12,865 nucleotides of DNA from Chitinophagaceae bacterium. Lineage in GTDB: Bacteria > Bacteroidota > Bacteroidia > Chitinophagales > Chitinophagaceae. The stretch is taken from NCBI GenBank assembly GCA_003167015.1, contig PMUF01000521.1:1-12865 (forward strand). Direction: 5' to 3'. A program made the position numbers and the translations under genes. Below are positions 1-7,317 of the stretch, one piece after another. Within the stretch, counting starts at the first letter, position 1. Every line of letters begins with the position of its first letter. Under the pieces are notes generated by a model. The model saw nothing but the letters and a program-made list of their open reading frames with translations. It ran no database searches and had not been told where the DNA came from.

Positions 1-899
1 ATACAGCCCAGCTGGCCGAGATCTATACACATGTTACCCAGAGCGCTATTTTCAGCAAAAACCCCTTCAGCGTCAAAGTCAATTCAACTACCGGCGCCGT
101 CACGACCAGCCTTAACTTCTGGGCCGTCCTTCGCTTCATCTTCGGCAGCAGAACATTCGGCAAAACCGAAAAACTACGGAGCCTGATCAGGAACACCCTC
201 ACGCAGGCCCGGTATGACAGCCTTCTCCTGTTATACCACCAGCAAGGAATGGTGATCGCCGTAGCCGCCACCAATACCCGCACAGGCGATTTGCGGCTGG
301 TCTTTGATTCCGCCTTCACCTCCGCCGATCGCCTCCAGTTTTGTGATTGGATCTGGGCTTCGGCTAACGAGCCCCTCTTCATGTCCTATGTCCCCATGGG
401 TGATGCCAGCTATGTCGACGGCGGATTACGCGAGGTGATACCCATACAGAACGGGCTGATCTACGCCATAGACCATAACATCAGCAACATCGATGTAGTC
501 GTCAACAATTCCCGGGTACCCATCGATCAGAACTGGAATGTCGATTCCGGCGGGATCATGAATGGTCTCGAACGCGTCCTGGGCATCTATGACTATGGGA
601 CCGTTCATTACAACGAGGCCTATGCCACGCTGCTGGCCAAATATTTCAATGCTATGGGGGCATTGCCCCATCCGGCTGGACTGACAGCCACAGCCAATAA
701 ACACCAGGTGCATTTGAATTTCTATTTCATGCCCCAGGATGTAGCGCAAAAATACCCCAATGAGCTGGGCTTCCTGCCCGGGCCCATGCTGGCGCTGTAC
801 CAGGCAGGCTTACTATATGGATCGGTTCCCCGTAATCGCGTTCGCATCGACTTTGATAAGGAGAGCCTCCAACAAAACCGCGGTATTCTAACCCAGTAA
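1..899 (+). CDS. Patatin-like phospholipase, C-terminal part (5' end outside window)
   Basis: The reading frame is open from position 3 to the TAA at 897-899, so this is the C-terminal ~298 residues of a gene that starts before the window. The stretch beginning MVIAVAATNTRTGDLRLVF matches the central strand of patatin folds. The segment ASANEPLFMSYVP followed by YVDGGLREVIPI is the patatin ASxAxPxxFPP...DGG block, and its Asp is the second residue of the Ser-Asp catalytic dyad. The nucleophile motif GxSxG and the oxyanion-hole glycines must lie upstream and cannot be checked. Patatin-family proteins are acyl hydrolases acting on phospholipids or other lipid esters. No signal peptide or outer-membrane domain can be judged from this part. 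The next gene on the same strand starts 52 bases downstream and looks functionally unrelated. The family call is firm; the substrate is unknown. Confidence 0.85.
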   Translation, partial: TAQLAEIYTHVTQSAIFSKNPFSVKVNSTTGAVTTSLNFWAVLRFIFGSRTFGKTEKLRSLIRNTLTQARYDSLLLLYHQQGMVIAVAATNTRTGDLRLVFDSAFTSADRLQFCDWIWASANEPLFMSYVPMGDASYVDGGLREVIPIQNGLIYAIDHNISNIDVVVNNSRVPIDQNWNVDSGGIMNGLERVLGIYDYGTVHYNEAYATLLAKYFNAMGALPHPAGLTATANKHQVHLNFYFMPQDVAQKYPNELGFLPGPMLALYQAGLLYGSVPRNRVRIDFDKESLQQNRGILTQ

Positions 900-951
900 T
901 CGCTCTACCCAAAGATCCTTGGTGGCGATAACTATTGTATCTTTATTAACC

Positions 952-2058
952 ATGAGCCCCAAAATATCACTCCCATTCCTGCTTTTATACTCATCCTTCT
1001 GCATGATCTGCAGCTGTAGCAAAAAAACCAGCTCAACCCCAACCCCTACCCCAACCCCGGCTATCAGTGCTATCAACCCAACTCATGGTTCTGTTGGAGA
1101 TACTGTCACCATAACAGGTTCAGATTTTGGAACGTCCCCATCACTGGATAGTGTTTGGTTTAACGGTAAAATGGCGCCAGTCATAAACGCCGGCGCAACT
1201 CAATTACAAGTGACAGTGCCATCGTTATGTGGAACAGGTACTGTCAAAGTATCAACCAACGGCCAGACTGCCTCAGGCCCGATATTTACTTATGACACTA
1301 CGTACACACTAACCGCCTTCGCAACAGGATTAAGTAACCCGCAGTACTTGACCATAGACGGAGCCGGAAGCTTGTATGTCACAAATTTTGGAAATGGCAC
1401 CATTGCAAAAATATCTTCTGCCGGGTCGGTCAGCACATTCGCCAGTGGTCTCAATGGTCCAACAGGGATCACGATTGATGCTAATAGCAATATTTATGTA
1501 TCTACTAATAATAACATGAATGTAAGCACTATATATAAGATTACCCCTTCGGGCACTGCCAGTTCATTCGCTGCTATTACCGGATATGTTTATGGCCTGA
1601 CGATAGATAACAGCGGTAATCTCTATGCCGCAAATGCAGGGACTGGTGCGATTTCAATGGTTACCAGTAGCGGAAGCGTCAGTACTTTCGCCAGTGGAAT
1701 GCCTTCGATTACGGGCATAGCATTCAGCAGTAATGGCAATTTGTATGCAACAGGTACCACGAACGGCTCTGTTTATAAAATCACCCCAGGTGGTGCTGTA
1801 ACTGGCGTTTCCAACGGGTTTAGTTTCGGCGGTCAGAATGGTATAGCCGTTGATAACAATAACAATCTTTATATTACTGTTTTTGACAACAATACGCTTT
1901 CTCAGACTAATACCGTGACAAAAATAGACGTCTCGGGGACGATCAGCACTATAACAACCGGCCTGGATGATCCTTGTGGCCTGGCAATCGATGTAAATGG
2001 GAACTTTTTTGTGGTCAATACACTTGCCGCGACTGTATCTAAATTAACCGTTCAATAA
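952..2058 (+). CDS. Lipoprotein with IPT/TIG domain and six-repeat NHL beta-propeller
   Basis: This is a 368-aa protein if started at ATG 952. That start gives a clean lipoprotein signal peptide: MSPK, hydrophobic residues 6-19, then a lipobox ending in Cys20 or Cys22 (CMICSCSKK). An in-frame TTG at 919 would add 11 residues in front and spoil this layout. A Thr/Pro tether (residues ~29-36) is followed by an IPT/TIG immunoglobulin-like domain (~37-114; SAINPTHGSVGDTVTITG is typical). Six NHL-type repeats of ~38-45 residues run from ~118 to the end, each with a core like GLTIDNSGNLYAAN followed by an I-x-K/M-V-x-x-x-G turn, which predicts a six-bladed propeller. Such proteins are exported and lipid-anchored in Bacteroidota, and the propeller is usually a binding scaffold rather than an enzyme. 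The ligand is unknown. The gene converges on the amylase gene with only 12 bases between stop codons. Confidence 0.9.
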   Translation: MSPKISLPFLLLYSSFCMICSCSKKTSSTPTPTPTPAISAINPTHGSVGDTVTITGSDFGTSPSLDSVWFNGKMAPVINAGATQLQVTVPSLCGTGTVKVSTNGQTASGPIFTYDTTYTLTAFATGLSNPQYLTIDGAGSLYVTNFGNGTIAKISSAGSVSTFASGLNGPTGITIDANSNIYVSTNNNMNVSTIYKITPSGTASSFAAITGYVYGLTIDNSGNLYAANAGTGAISMVTSSGSVSTFASGMPSITGIAFSSNGNLYATGTTNGSVYKITPGGAVTGVSNGFSFGGQNGIAVDNNNNLYITVFDNNTLSQTNTVTKIDVSGTISTITTGLDDPCGLAIDVNGNFFVVNTLAATVSKLTVQ

Positions 2059-2070
2059 ATTCAAAATCCC

Positions 2071-3429
2071 CTACCCCGGCACATACACCGCATACCCCCT
2101 CGGCGGCGCCCAGAAATCCCCATTCCCCTGCCCGTCCGTCTGTTTCGCCTCCGGCACATCCGCATTATCGTGCCCCCGCCACGCCAGTGGCGTAAAAGTA
2201 GTATTCACCCACTGCGTCTGCACCGAAGCCCCATTCCAGCTGCCCAAATTATTCAGCACATACACCAGCCCCTTCTGCCCCTGCCACCCCGTCCGCTGCA
2301 TGATATACAAATTATCGTCGCAGTACAGGATATCCATATCGCCCCCGGCATATTGCTCATGTAAGTACACGAGGCCAGCAATTCCGCTGTTATTACCCTC
2401 CTGCGCCAGGTCATAATTGTAATAGTCCTGCCAGAAAACGCAAGGGTATCCCTGGTGCGTCAGGATAAACGAATAAGCCATCATCTTATCATTGATGATC
2501 GGGTCGTAAGTAGAACTGTCAGGATTATCCAGGTCATGATTTTCGGCGAAGGTGACAGCCAGAGCGGGATTGCTGGCCAGGATCGACCCGCTGATCGCCC
2601 CGCCCTGCGTCAGGTTCGTCAGCGAATATCCGTACGTATCGCAGATATTCTTCAGTATCGCCCGCAGGTTGAAATCGAAGGCCGCACAGGGATTGTCCGA
2701 CCAGGAATTACATTCATTCATCCATTCCTGGATGGTGTATTGACTGTCCCAGCATTCCGCCACGCCGAAAGGTTGATAGGGATTATTTTGATCCAGGCCC
2801 ATCAGTTCCTGTATGGCCCGGACCATCCATGCCCCATAACCGCGAACGCAATCATATCGAAATCCATCGTACCCTATTTCATCCATCAGCCACACCGCAT
2901 AGTTCAGCAGCGCCGTATACACTTCGGGCGTTCGGTGACAGAGGTTCGGCATGCCGCCGAAATTGATCGGGTCCAGTCCCTCCATCGTTTCATAGACCGC
3001 GGGCTGGAAGTCCAGATAGGTCCGGGGAAATTTCCCGCTGAGGGGATTAAACTTCGTCCACCGGCTGACCCCGTCGATCGGGTTGACCTCTTCCGCATCC
3101 GCACCGCTGTTCTGATGCAGCACCAGGTCGGCATACACCTCCATCTTCGCTGCATGCGCCGCCGTGATCAGGCTGGTGAGCTGCGCGGCCGTACCGAACC
3201 AGGTCGCCGTGCCCCCCTTCTGATTAAGGCTTCCCAGATCGTAATAGTCATAAACATCATAGCCCATCGAGGTAGTCTCGGCAGCCTTGGTGGCCGGCGG
3301 CAGCCAGAGCGCCGTAAACCCTGCCTGCTGCAGATCCGGGATCTTTGACGAGACGAAATTCCACCACGTAGAGACCTGGTTATCTATCTGGGGGCAGTTC
3401 CAGTAGAAGGCCTGCATGAGTACACCCAT
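2071..3429 (-). CDS. GH13 alpha-amylase, plant/archaeal-like region II
   Basis: This 452-aa protein has the full GH13 (beta/alpha)8 layout. It starts MGVLMQAFYWN, the first barrel strand of alpha-amylases, followed by LWLPPATKA and GYDVYDYYDLG. Conserved region II GFRYDCVRGY carries nucleophile Asp193, region III FGVAECWD carries the acid/base Glu225, and region IV TFAENHD carries Asp299, so the catalytic triad is intact. Region II with Arg-Gly-Tyr in place of Lys-His resembles the plant/archaeal amylases (GH13_6/7-like). Region I reads ADLVLHQ where most members have DxVxNH. The C-terminal ~95 residues fit the usual beta-sandwich domain C. The protein hydrolyses internal alpha-1,4 bonds of starch- or glycogen-like glucans. 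No signal peptide is visible at ATG 3429, and an in-frame stop lies ~45 bases upstream, so a cytoplasmic role in glycogen or maltodextrin turnover is more likely than secretion. A candidate promoter and a repeated regulatory element lie just upstream. Confidence 0.93.
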   Translation of the reverse strand: MGVLMQAFYWNCPQIDNQVSTWWNFVSSKIPDLQQAGFTALWLPPATKAAETTSMGYDVYDYYDLGSLNQKGGTATWFGTAAQLTSLITAAHAAKMEVYADLVLHQNSGADAEEVNPIDGVSRWTKFNPLSGKFPRTYLDFQPAVYETMEGLDPINFGGMPNLCHRTPEVYTALLNYAVWLMDEIGYDGFRYDCVRGYGAWMVRAIQELMGLDQNNPYQPFGVAECWDSQYTIQEWMNECNSWSDNPCAAFDFNLRAILKNICDTYGYSLTNLTQGGAISGSILASNPALAVTFAENHDLDNPDSSTYDPIINDKMMAYSFILTHQGYPCVFWQDYYNYDLAQEGNNSGIAGLVYLHEQYAGGDMDILYCDDNLYIMQRTGWQGQKGLVYVLNNLGSWNGASVQTQWVNTTFTPLAWRGHDNADVPEAKQTDGQGNGDFWAPPRGYAVYVPG

Positions 3430-3452
3430 AGTAAGTTGTGTTAAGTGTATAA

Positions 3453-3484
3453 GAAAATTACGCCGAACAAATCATTTGCACAAG
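3453..3484 (-). promoter_or_regulatory. Candidate Bacteroidota promoter of the amylase gene
   Basis: On the minus strand, a -7 box TAATTTTC (3460-3453; 7 of 8 to TAnnTTTG) is preceded, after 20 bases, by CTTG (3484-3481; 3 of 4 to TTTG). The predicted start of transcription is near 3446, leaving a leader of about 17 bases before ATG 3429. This is a consensus match only. Confidence 0.45.
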
Positions 3485-3525
3485 CGTGTTTTCACCCATC
3501 TCATTAAGCTGAGCCAAAATGGCTC
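3484..3525 (-). repeat. Copy A of a three-copy intergenic inverted-repeat element
   Basis: Read on the minus strand, this contains the core CCATTTTG, then a spacer ending CTTAATGAG, then ATGGGTG (CACCCAT on plus at 3493-3499). It aligns with copy B at about 15 of 19 spacer positions with one gap. The proximal arm is conserved and the distal arm weakly so. Within it, GAGCCA-AAA-TGGCTC (3511-3525) is a perfect 6-bp-arm palindrome specific to this copy. The element ends against the amylase -33 box, which points to a regulatory role. It lies in the 242-base divergent intergenic region (3430-3671), where I otherwise see no gene and no clear promoter for the rightward gene. Confidence 0.5.
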
Positions 3526-3671
3526 TGCAATTATGCGCATGAATAAAAAAATGTGTAAAAAAGTGGTTATCAGGGCTGCTTTTCCCGTACTAGCCTAGTA
3601 TCATGTAGGCGGACCTTTTTGTGCCTTGAACCTGGCTCAAATCTGATTATCAAAATAAAATACTGTGTTTT

Positions 3672-4280
3672 ATGTTAAATGACGTCGATGCAAAAACAGA
3701 CCGTGAGACAGCAGCGTATTCCACGGAGACCGCCCGTATTCTCACAGATTGGAAAGGGCCCGGTGATCCTTTCACCCCGAAAGCAACGGGCAGGCTAGTC
3801 AGGCTTGAAAGAGCTAAAGAGGGCCTGGATGAGGTAGTCCAGATGCAGATCAAGGTCAATTGCCCTGATGAAGACAGCAAATACGCATTAGCATTAGAAA
3901 ACCAACATATCATACACGATAAGATAAGGTCGTTGTTGCTTCGGGAGCTATCGTATCCGGTTACATTGAAGAAAGCAATCATTTCCCGCGGCAGCATAAA
4001 CTTTGATTTTTCGTTTGATGCCGGCGGTGGATTTTATAACCTGATTGCCCTTATCAGGGACCTGGTGAATGTCGTCCCCGAAATAATTGATGCGTGCTGC
4101 GATTTCGTCACCCATCTGACCACCGGCAAGCCTTTGAATAAAGAGACGGCGGCCATAGCCACTGCCGCGACGGCAGGTGCAGCCGGAGCCGTCACATTAG
4201 CGCTTCTTGGGGGACCTGTGGGTTGGGTTGCGCTAGCGGGTTTTGGGGGATACCAGCTCGTGAAATGGCTAATGAAATAA
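3672..4280 (+). CDS. Unrecognised 202-aa protein with hydrophobic glycine/alanine-rich C-terminus
   Basis: I do not recognise this family with certainty. The first ~100 residues are hydrophilic and probably helical, rich in Glu/Asp/Lys/Arg. A middle block (~101-148) begins KKAIISRGSINFDF, with a Gly triplet and then the helix-like LIALIRDLVNVVPEII. Residues ~158-200 form one long Ala/Gly-rich hydrophobic stretch (ATAATAGAAGAVTLALLGG, then GWVALAGFGGYQLVKWL), which looks like a membrane-inserting glycine-zipper hairpin ending in a Lys. The RGSI-plus-hydrophobic pattern loosely recalls membrane modules of some bacterial conflict proteins (TRADD-N-associated type), but that is only a resemblance. 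No signal peptide is seen. It stands alone, 177 bases before the next gene, which has its own candidate promoter. Start ATG 3672 is the first in this open frame. Confidence 0.7.
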   Translation: MLNDVDAKTDRETAAYSTETARILTDWKGPGDPFTPKATGRLVRLERAKEGLDEVVQMQIKVNCPDEDSKYALALENQHIIHDKIRSLLLRELSYPVTLKKAIISRGSINFDFSFDAGGGFYNLIALIRDLVNVVPEIIDACCDFVTHLTTGKPLNKETAAIATAATAGAAGAVTLALLGGPVGWVALAGFGGYQLVKWLMK

Positions 4281-4330
4281 CCCAACGGACAGCCCTTTTA
4301 CTAAGTCCCTCTTTTTCAACTTCAACCACC

Positions 4331-4382
4331 CCGTTAAATCACCCATTTTGAGCTTATCTTAACGACATGGGTGTTTTCACGG
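4331..4382 (+). repeat. Copy B of the intergenic inverted-repeat element (best-conserved)
   Basis: The arms CCGTTAAATCACCCAT (4331-4346) and ATGGGTGTTTTCACGG (4367-4382) are complementary at 14 of 16 positions around a 20-base centre (4347-4366). The element ends exactly one base before the candidate -33 box of the 70-aa gene. As a hairpin it could also resemble a terminator for the gene ending at 4280, but the 20-base loop and copy A's position between two divergent genes argue for a DNA-binding site. Confidence 0.7.
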
Positions 4383-4413
4383 TATGGAAATATTCCCTTT
4401 TAAATTATTTTTA
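4383..4413 (+). promoter_or_regulatory. Candidate promoter of the 70-aa gene
   Basis: TATG (4383-4386; 3 of 4 to TTTG), then 19 bases, then TATTTTTA (4406-4413; 7 of 8 to TAnnTTTG). Predicted transcription start is near 4420, giving a leader of about 38 bases to ATG 4458. Imperfect boxes, but the spacing is canonical for Bacteroidota. Confidence 0.4.
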
Positions 4414-4457
4414 AGCCTGACGGAAATATACTTACCATCAACCTCAATTATTAAAAA

Positions 4458-4670
4458 ATGGCAGACCAATTGCACAAGTACACAGTAGTCACTCCTCATG
4501 GCGATGTTAATTTAACAACACCGCATCACCATTCAAAATTTGAGAGCCATGAAGCTTTCTTAAGAGCACATCAGGCTACGATTACTACCGCGCTGGGTCT
4601 GAGTACTTTAGCATTAACTGGTATAGGTCTTTATTTATCTCACGGCCGGGGAGGAGCTAAATTAAGGTAG
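4458..4670 (+). CDS. Small 70-aa single-pass membrane protein, unrecognised
   Basis: The N-terminal ~38 residues are hydrophilic and His-rich (TPHHHSKFESHEAFLRAH), and one hydrophobic helix spans residues ~41-60 (ITTALGLSTLALTGIGLYL). A short basic tail SHGRGGAKLR follows, so the N-terminus is probably outside or periplasmic by the positive-inside rule. It is too short to place in a family by eye. Support for its being real comes from the coherent composition, a candidate promoter upstream and the repeated element in front of it. It converges on the operon's last gene, with 16 bases between the two stop codons. Confidence 0.6.
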   Translation: MADQLHKYTVVTPHGDVNLTTPHHHSKFESHEAFLRAHQATITTALGLSTLALTGIGLYLSHGRGGAKLR

Positions 4671-4686
4671 TTAAGGTGTTAATAAA

Positions 4687-5922
4687 TTATGAGTTTTCCG
4701 CAATCCATTCTTCATCACTGAAACTTTTCACTAATTCCGAAGGATACAAGTCCGCAAAGGAAGGGTGCGCCTTCAGCCAGGAGTCCACGACAGTTTTCTG
4801 CAGGGAGGCGCTCAGCTTGGCTTGTCCGGAAAGGGCCGTTTTTTTCTCCAGGGATTCCAATATCTGCAAAACGCCGCCCAACAGAAGCCCCCTGGTCAGC
4901 TGAATCTCATCCGCGGGACAGGATTCCTTACTATTGTCAAAGTTGACAACGGTTCCTCCCCTGATGACCGTTAGGGTATGCCCATTGGCCAGTCTGATGA
5001 TCAGATCTGCCAGTATATTCGGCTTTTGAACGCCTGCCTTTGCATTCTGATCACGAATAAGAGAGTTGAATTCTATGTCATTGGAAGATACCGAGATCAG
5101 CGTCGTATCCCGCCGGACAAGCTTCTCCCATTCAATACCGCGGCTGATATCGATCCCCGTTGCGCCGACGACGACATCGCACAGGCCGACCAGCTCTTCC
5201 ATGTTTTCCGCAATCTTTATTTTTTCAGGATAGCCGCTGAGAACGCCGGGCGCCTTATCAAAGATCATGATGTCATAATAGCGATTAAAAAACAGCGCGA
5301 GCGATCTTCCGATATGCCCTGATCCCACAATGCCGATCAGCCGGGGTTTGATCTTTCTAAAATACCCTTCCATTTTTTTGTGTACCGCCCGTGCAATGAT
5401 CGCCGGCTCCAACCTGGTCTTCGCCGCAGAGGTAGCTACCTGTACGATAGGTACGTTTGGCCTGCTTGGCTGCCACCGCAATCCGGAAGTAGTTTGTTCA
5501 ATCCCATAGCAGGCATATTTTTCCGTCAGACCGATAGGGCTCTGCCGGATAGCCAGACCTCCATCATCCAGCGCTATAATAATGTCCTCCGGTTGAAAGA
5601 CTTTGACCGCCGTTGCCCACATCCGGGAGATATCCTTTTTGTGTACTTCCCGGGCATGCCCCCATTTACCCGGCACCGTATTTCTGAACACATGGATCCC
5701 TTTCTCTTTGAGCTGTAATGCCACTTCCTTATTAGTCGAATAGATCTTCCCGATAAGATAGATATGCCCGGGAAGAAAGCCCATGTCGATCAGTGTCTCG
5801 AAGAGGCTGCCTGTAGTTTCGACAAGGTGCTGGACGCTTACTATATAGATACGATGCACGTCCAGTACTTTTGAACTGTAGCTTTTGAGTTGTTGCAGGA
5901 CAGGCAAAGAAGGGAAGTTCAT
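4687..5922 (-). CDS. Divergent S-adenosylhomocysteinase-like NAD-binding protein
   Basis: The 411-aa protein follows the SAHH fold along its whole length. The QHLVETTGSLFETLIDMG segment matches the HMT.ET...IETL block (His32 matches catalytic His55 of the human enzyme), and GKIYSTNKEVALQLKEKGI matches the STQDHAAAAIAKAGI block. LDDGG is at 118-122, and GIEQTTSGL (140-148) matches GISEETTTG with its catalytic Glu. PIVQVATSAAKTRLEP (158-173) matches the PAINVNDSVTKSKFDN block and keeps the Lys (168). A Rossmann motif GIVGSGHIG (197-205) and ATGIDISRG (254-262) complete the NAD domain. By the same by-eye alignment, the adenosine-pocket Thr and Glu after His55 are changed, the Asp-Asn pair after the Lys is Glu-Pro, the GHFD histidine is missing, and the C-terminal KPDHYRY tail is absent. 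SAHH chemistry (NAD-dependent oxidation/elimination at a nucleoside) is possible, but the substrate is probably not ordinary SAH. It starts directly after the upstream stop (TAAATG), so it is probably translationally coupled. Confidence 0.82.
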   Translation of the reverse strand: MNFPSLPVLQQLKSYSSKVLDVHRIYIVSVQHLVETTGSLFETLIDMGFLPGHIYLIGKIYSTNKEVALQLKEKGIHVFRNTVPGKWGHAREVHKKDISRMWATAVKVFQPEDIIIALDDGGLAIRQSPIGLTEKYACYGIEQTTSGLRWQPSRPNVPIVQVATSAAKTRLEPAIIARAVHKKMEGYFRKIKPRLIGIVGSGHIGRSLALFFNRYYDIMIFDKAPGVLSGYPEKIKIAENMEELVGLCDVVVGATGIDISRGIEWEKLVRRDTTLISVSSNDIEFNSLIRDQNAKAGVQKPNILADLIIRLANGHTLTVIRGGTVVNFDNSKESCPADEIQLTRGLLLGGVLQILESLEKKTALSGQAKLSASLQKTVVDSWLKAHPSFADLYPSELVKSFSDEEWIAENS

Positions 5923-7317
5923 TTATATCTTTTTTTCTATCACGAGTAATGCATTAAAATACCAGGGTGGAGTTGAACAGTTGATTTGTTTTATTTCAGG
6001 AAATACCTCCTGTACCTTTTTCTTGAGGCGCCCATTCAGTAAGTCTTTTATTTCTAGAGTGTTATGTATATTTTTGTTTTTTAGGACATAAAATTCCATG
6101 TTGACATGTGTACTTCTTTTATCCAGGGCCTTTGCCAACTTGTTTGCCATCATCACGGTAGTGTGGACGACATTTCTAACCTGTTCCAGCCGTTGGGGCG
6201 GTAAGATGATCTCAAGGGAAGGAGAGTGGGTCAGCTCGAACCCCCAGGTATTATAGCCACCCAGTTTCTCATAATGGAAGAACAATGGCGTATTGTAATC
6301 CAGGGCAAATTTGAACTCCTTATTTCTAAAAGGCGTGTCCCTGAATCGTTTAAAGATCTCCTCGTACACACGAAAGAGATGACCGTCGTGACTATCGACA
6401 GGTTTTAAAATGAAGGCTCTTGACTCTGCTATGTTGATCAGGTGTTTGATTAACGGCAGTTCATAGCTCAGATCCTTTGTATTAAAGTGGTCTATCAACG
6501 CAAAATCATCCCATCCGAAGTTGCTATGTTGTGCCTGCTGTTGCCAGCCGGTGGAAAAGATGTATTCCCGCAGACACATCTTATGCTTCGTGAGCTCTAT
6601 GGAATCATCCTCGTCAAAAAGATAATAGCGCTCAGGAATGAGGATGATCTCCGTAAAATATCCTTCCGTCAAAAGCTCATTGGCAATATCGATGAAACCC
6701 TGTGACCAGGTGCCTGCGTTTTCACCGAAGATGTCGAAAAATGCTTTCCTTTTGAATTCCTGGTTGAATTTCTCGGGTAAGGTGCTGAGGATACAGGATT
6801 TTCCGGCAACTGCATCCCAGCCGGCTGTCGCCATCTTTTCCTGGCCGAACATCATGTTAATGGATTCCCATACACCGAAGAGATCACCCTCTTTTATAAT
6901 ATTCAAGGGGTAAAAATAGGTTTTCGAATGACTGCTATTATTATCCGGGTTAAAATTGGTGTTTTGCTTTCGGAATACTTCCACGTAGTTTTTCATAACG
7001 AGGGCGAGTGGGTGACCCAGCGTATTGCCGATATTTTGTTTAAATTCAGCCAGCTGCACTTTTTCGTCCTGGTCTCCCCCAAAAAAATAATCGGTATTGG
7101 CCAACCCCTTTTCCTTCGCCTGGATGAGGAATGACATTTTTCCATTTTTGATAAGGCAGTCACCAAACTTGTATTTGATGCTATACAAGAAAGAAGTCTT
7201 GCTCTTTTTAAAAACGCCGGCGATAGGCTGCAGCAATTTATAGAATATCGGGTTTACATTTTTTATCGACTGCCCGCATTCGGTCCAGTCAGATTTTGTG
7301 ATCTGAATTTCTTTCAT
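5923..7317 (-). CDS. Unrecognised 464-aa protein inside the ECF-transporter operon
   Basis: I do not recognise the family. The protein looks soluble: no signal peptide, no membrane helix, charged and aromatic-rich. Possible landmarks are FGVWESINMMFGQEKMATAGW (147-167; conserved-looking), FGENAGTWSQGFIDIANELL (197-216), an acidic patch YLFDEDDSIELTKH, a segment FILKPVDSHDGHLFRVYEEI (302-321), and FALDYNTPLFFHYEKLGGYN (337-356) followed by WGFELTHSP. Such His/Asp/Glu-rich blocks suggest an enzyme, possibly metal- or nucleotide-binding, but no named motif such as a Walker or ATP-grasp signature can be assigned. Its ATG overlaps the stop of the ATPase gene (ATGA at 7314-7317), and the SAHH-like gene follows without a gap. 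This makes a role in handling the substrate imported by the ECF transporter likely. The gene looks more AT-rich than its neighbours (positions 6001-6060 are 38% GC, versus 52% at 8101-8160), which may hint at a separate origin. Confidence 0.8.
   Translation of the reverse strand: MKEIQITKSDWTECGQSIKNVNPIFYKLLQPIAGVFKKSKTSFLYSIKYKFGDCLIKNGKMSFLIQAKEKGLANTDYFFGGDQDEKVQLAEFKQNIGNTLGHPLALVMKNYVEVFRKQNTNFNPDNNSSHSKTYFYPLNIIKEGDLFGVWESINMMFGQEKMATAGWDAVAGKSCILSTLPEKFNQEFKRKAFFDIFGENAGTWSQGFIDIANELLTEGYFTEIILIPERYYLFDEDDSIELTKHKMCLREYIFSTGWQQQAQHSNFGWDDFALIDHFNTKDLSYELPLIKHLINIAESRAFILKPVDSHDGHLFRVYEEIFKRFRDTPFRNKEFKFALDYNTPLFFHYEKLGGYNTWGFELTHSPSLEIILPPQRLEQVRNVVHTTVMMANKLAKALDKRSTHVNMEFYVLKNKNIHNTLEIKDLLNGRLKKKVQEVFPEIKQINCSTPPWYFNALLVIEKKI

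Noticed and set aside
919..951. Upstream TTG start that would lengthen the NHL lipoprotein
   Set aside because: It adds 11 residues before a perfect signal peptide and lipobox, and a -7-like TATCTTTA (938-945) lies within it.
2455..3348. Long plus-strand open frame (297 codons) opposite the amylase gene
   Set aside because: It is the antisense shadow of a strongly supported GH13 gene; its translation is Arg/Ile/His-rich with no domain pattern.
3530..3671. Promoter or small RNA in front of the 202-aa gene
   Set aside because: A TTTG at 3618-3621 exists but nothing resembling a -7 box follows at 18-20 bases, and no stable RNA fold with a terminator was evident.
4331..4382. Rho-independent terminator for the 202-aa gene
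   Set aside because: The stem could form, but the loop is 20 bases, there is no strong U-tract after it, and a copy of the same element sits between two divergent genes where no terminator is needed.
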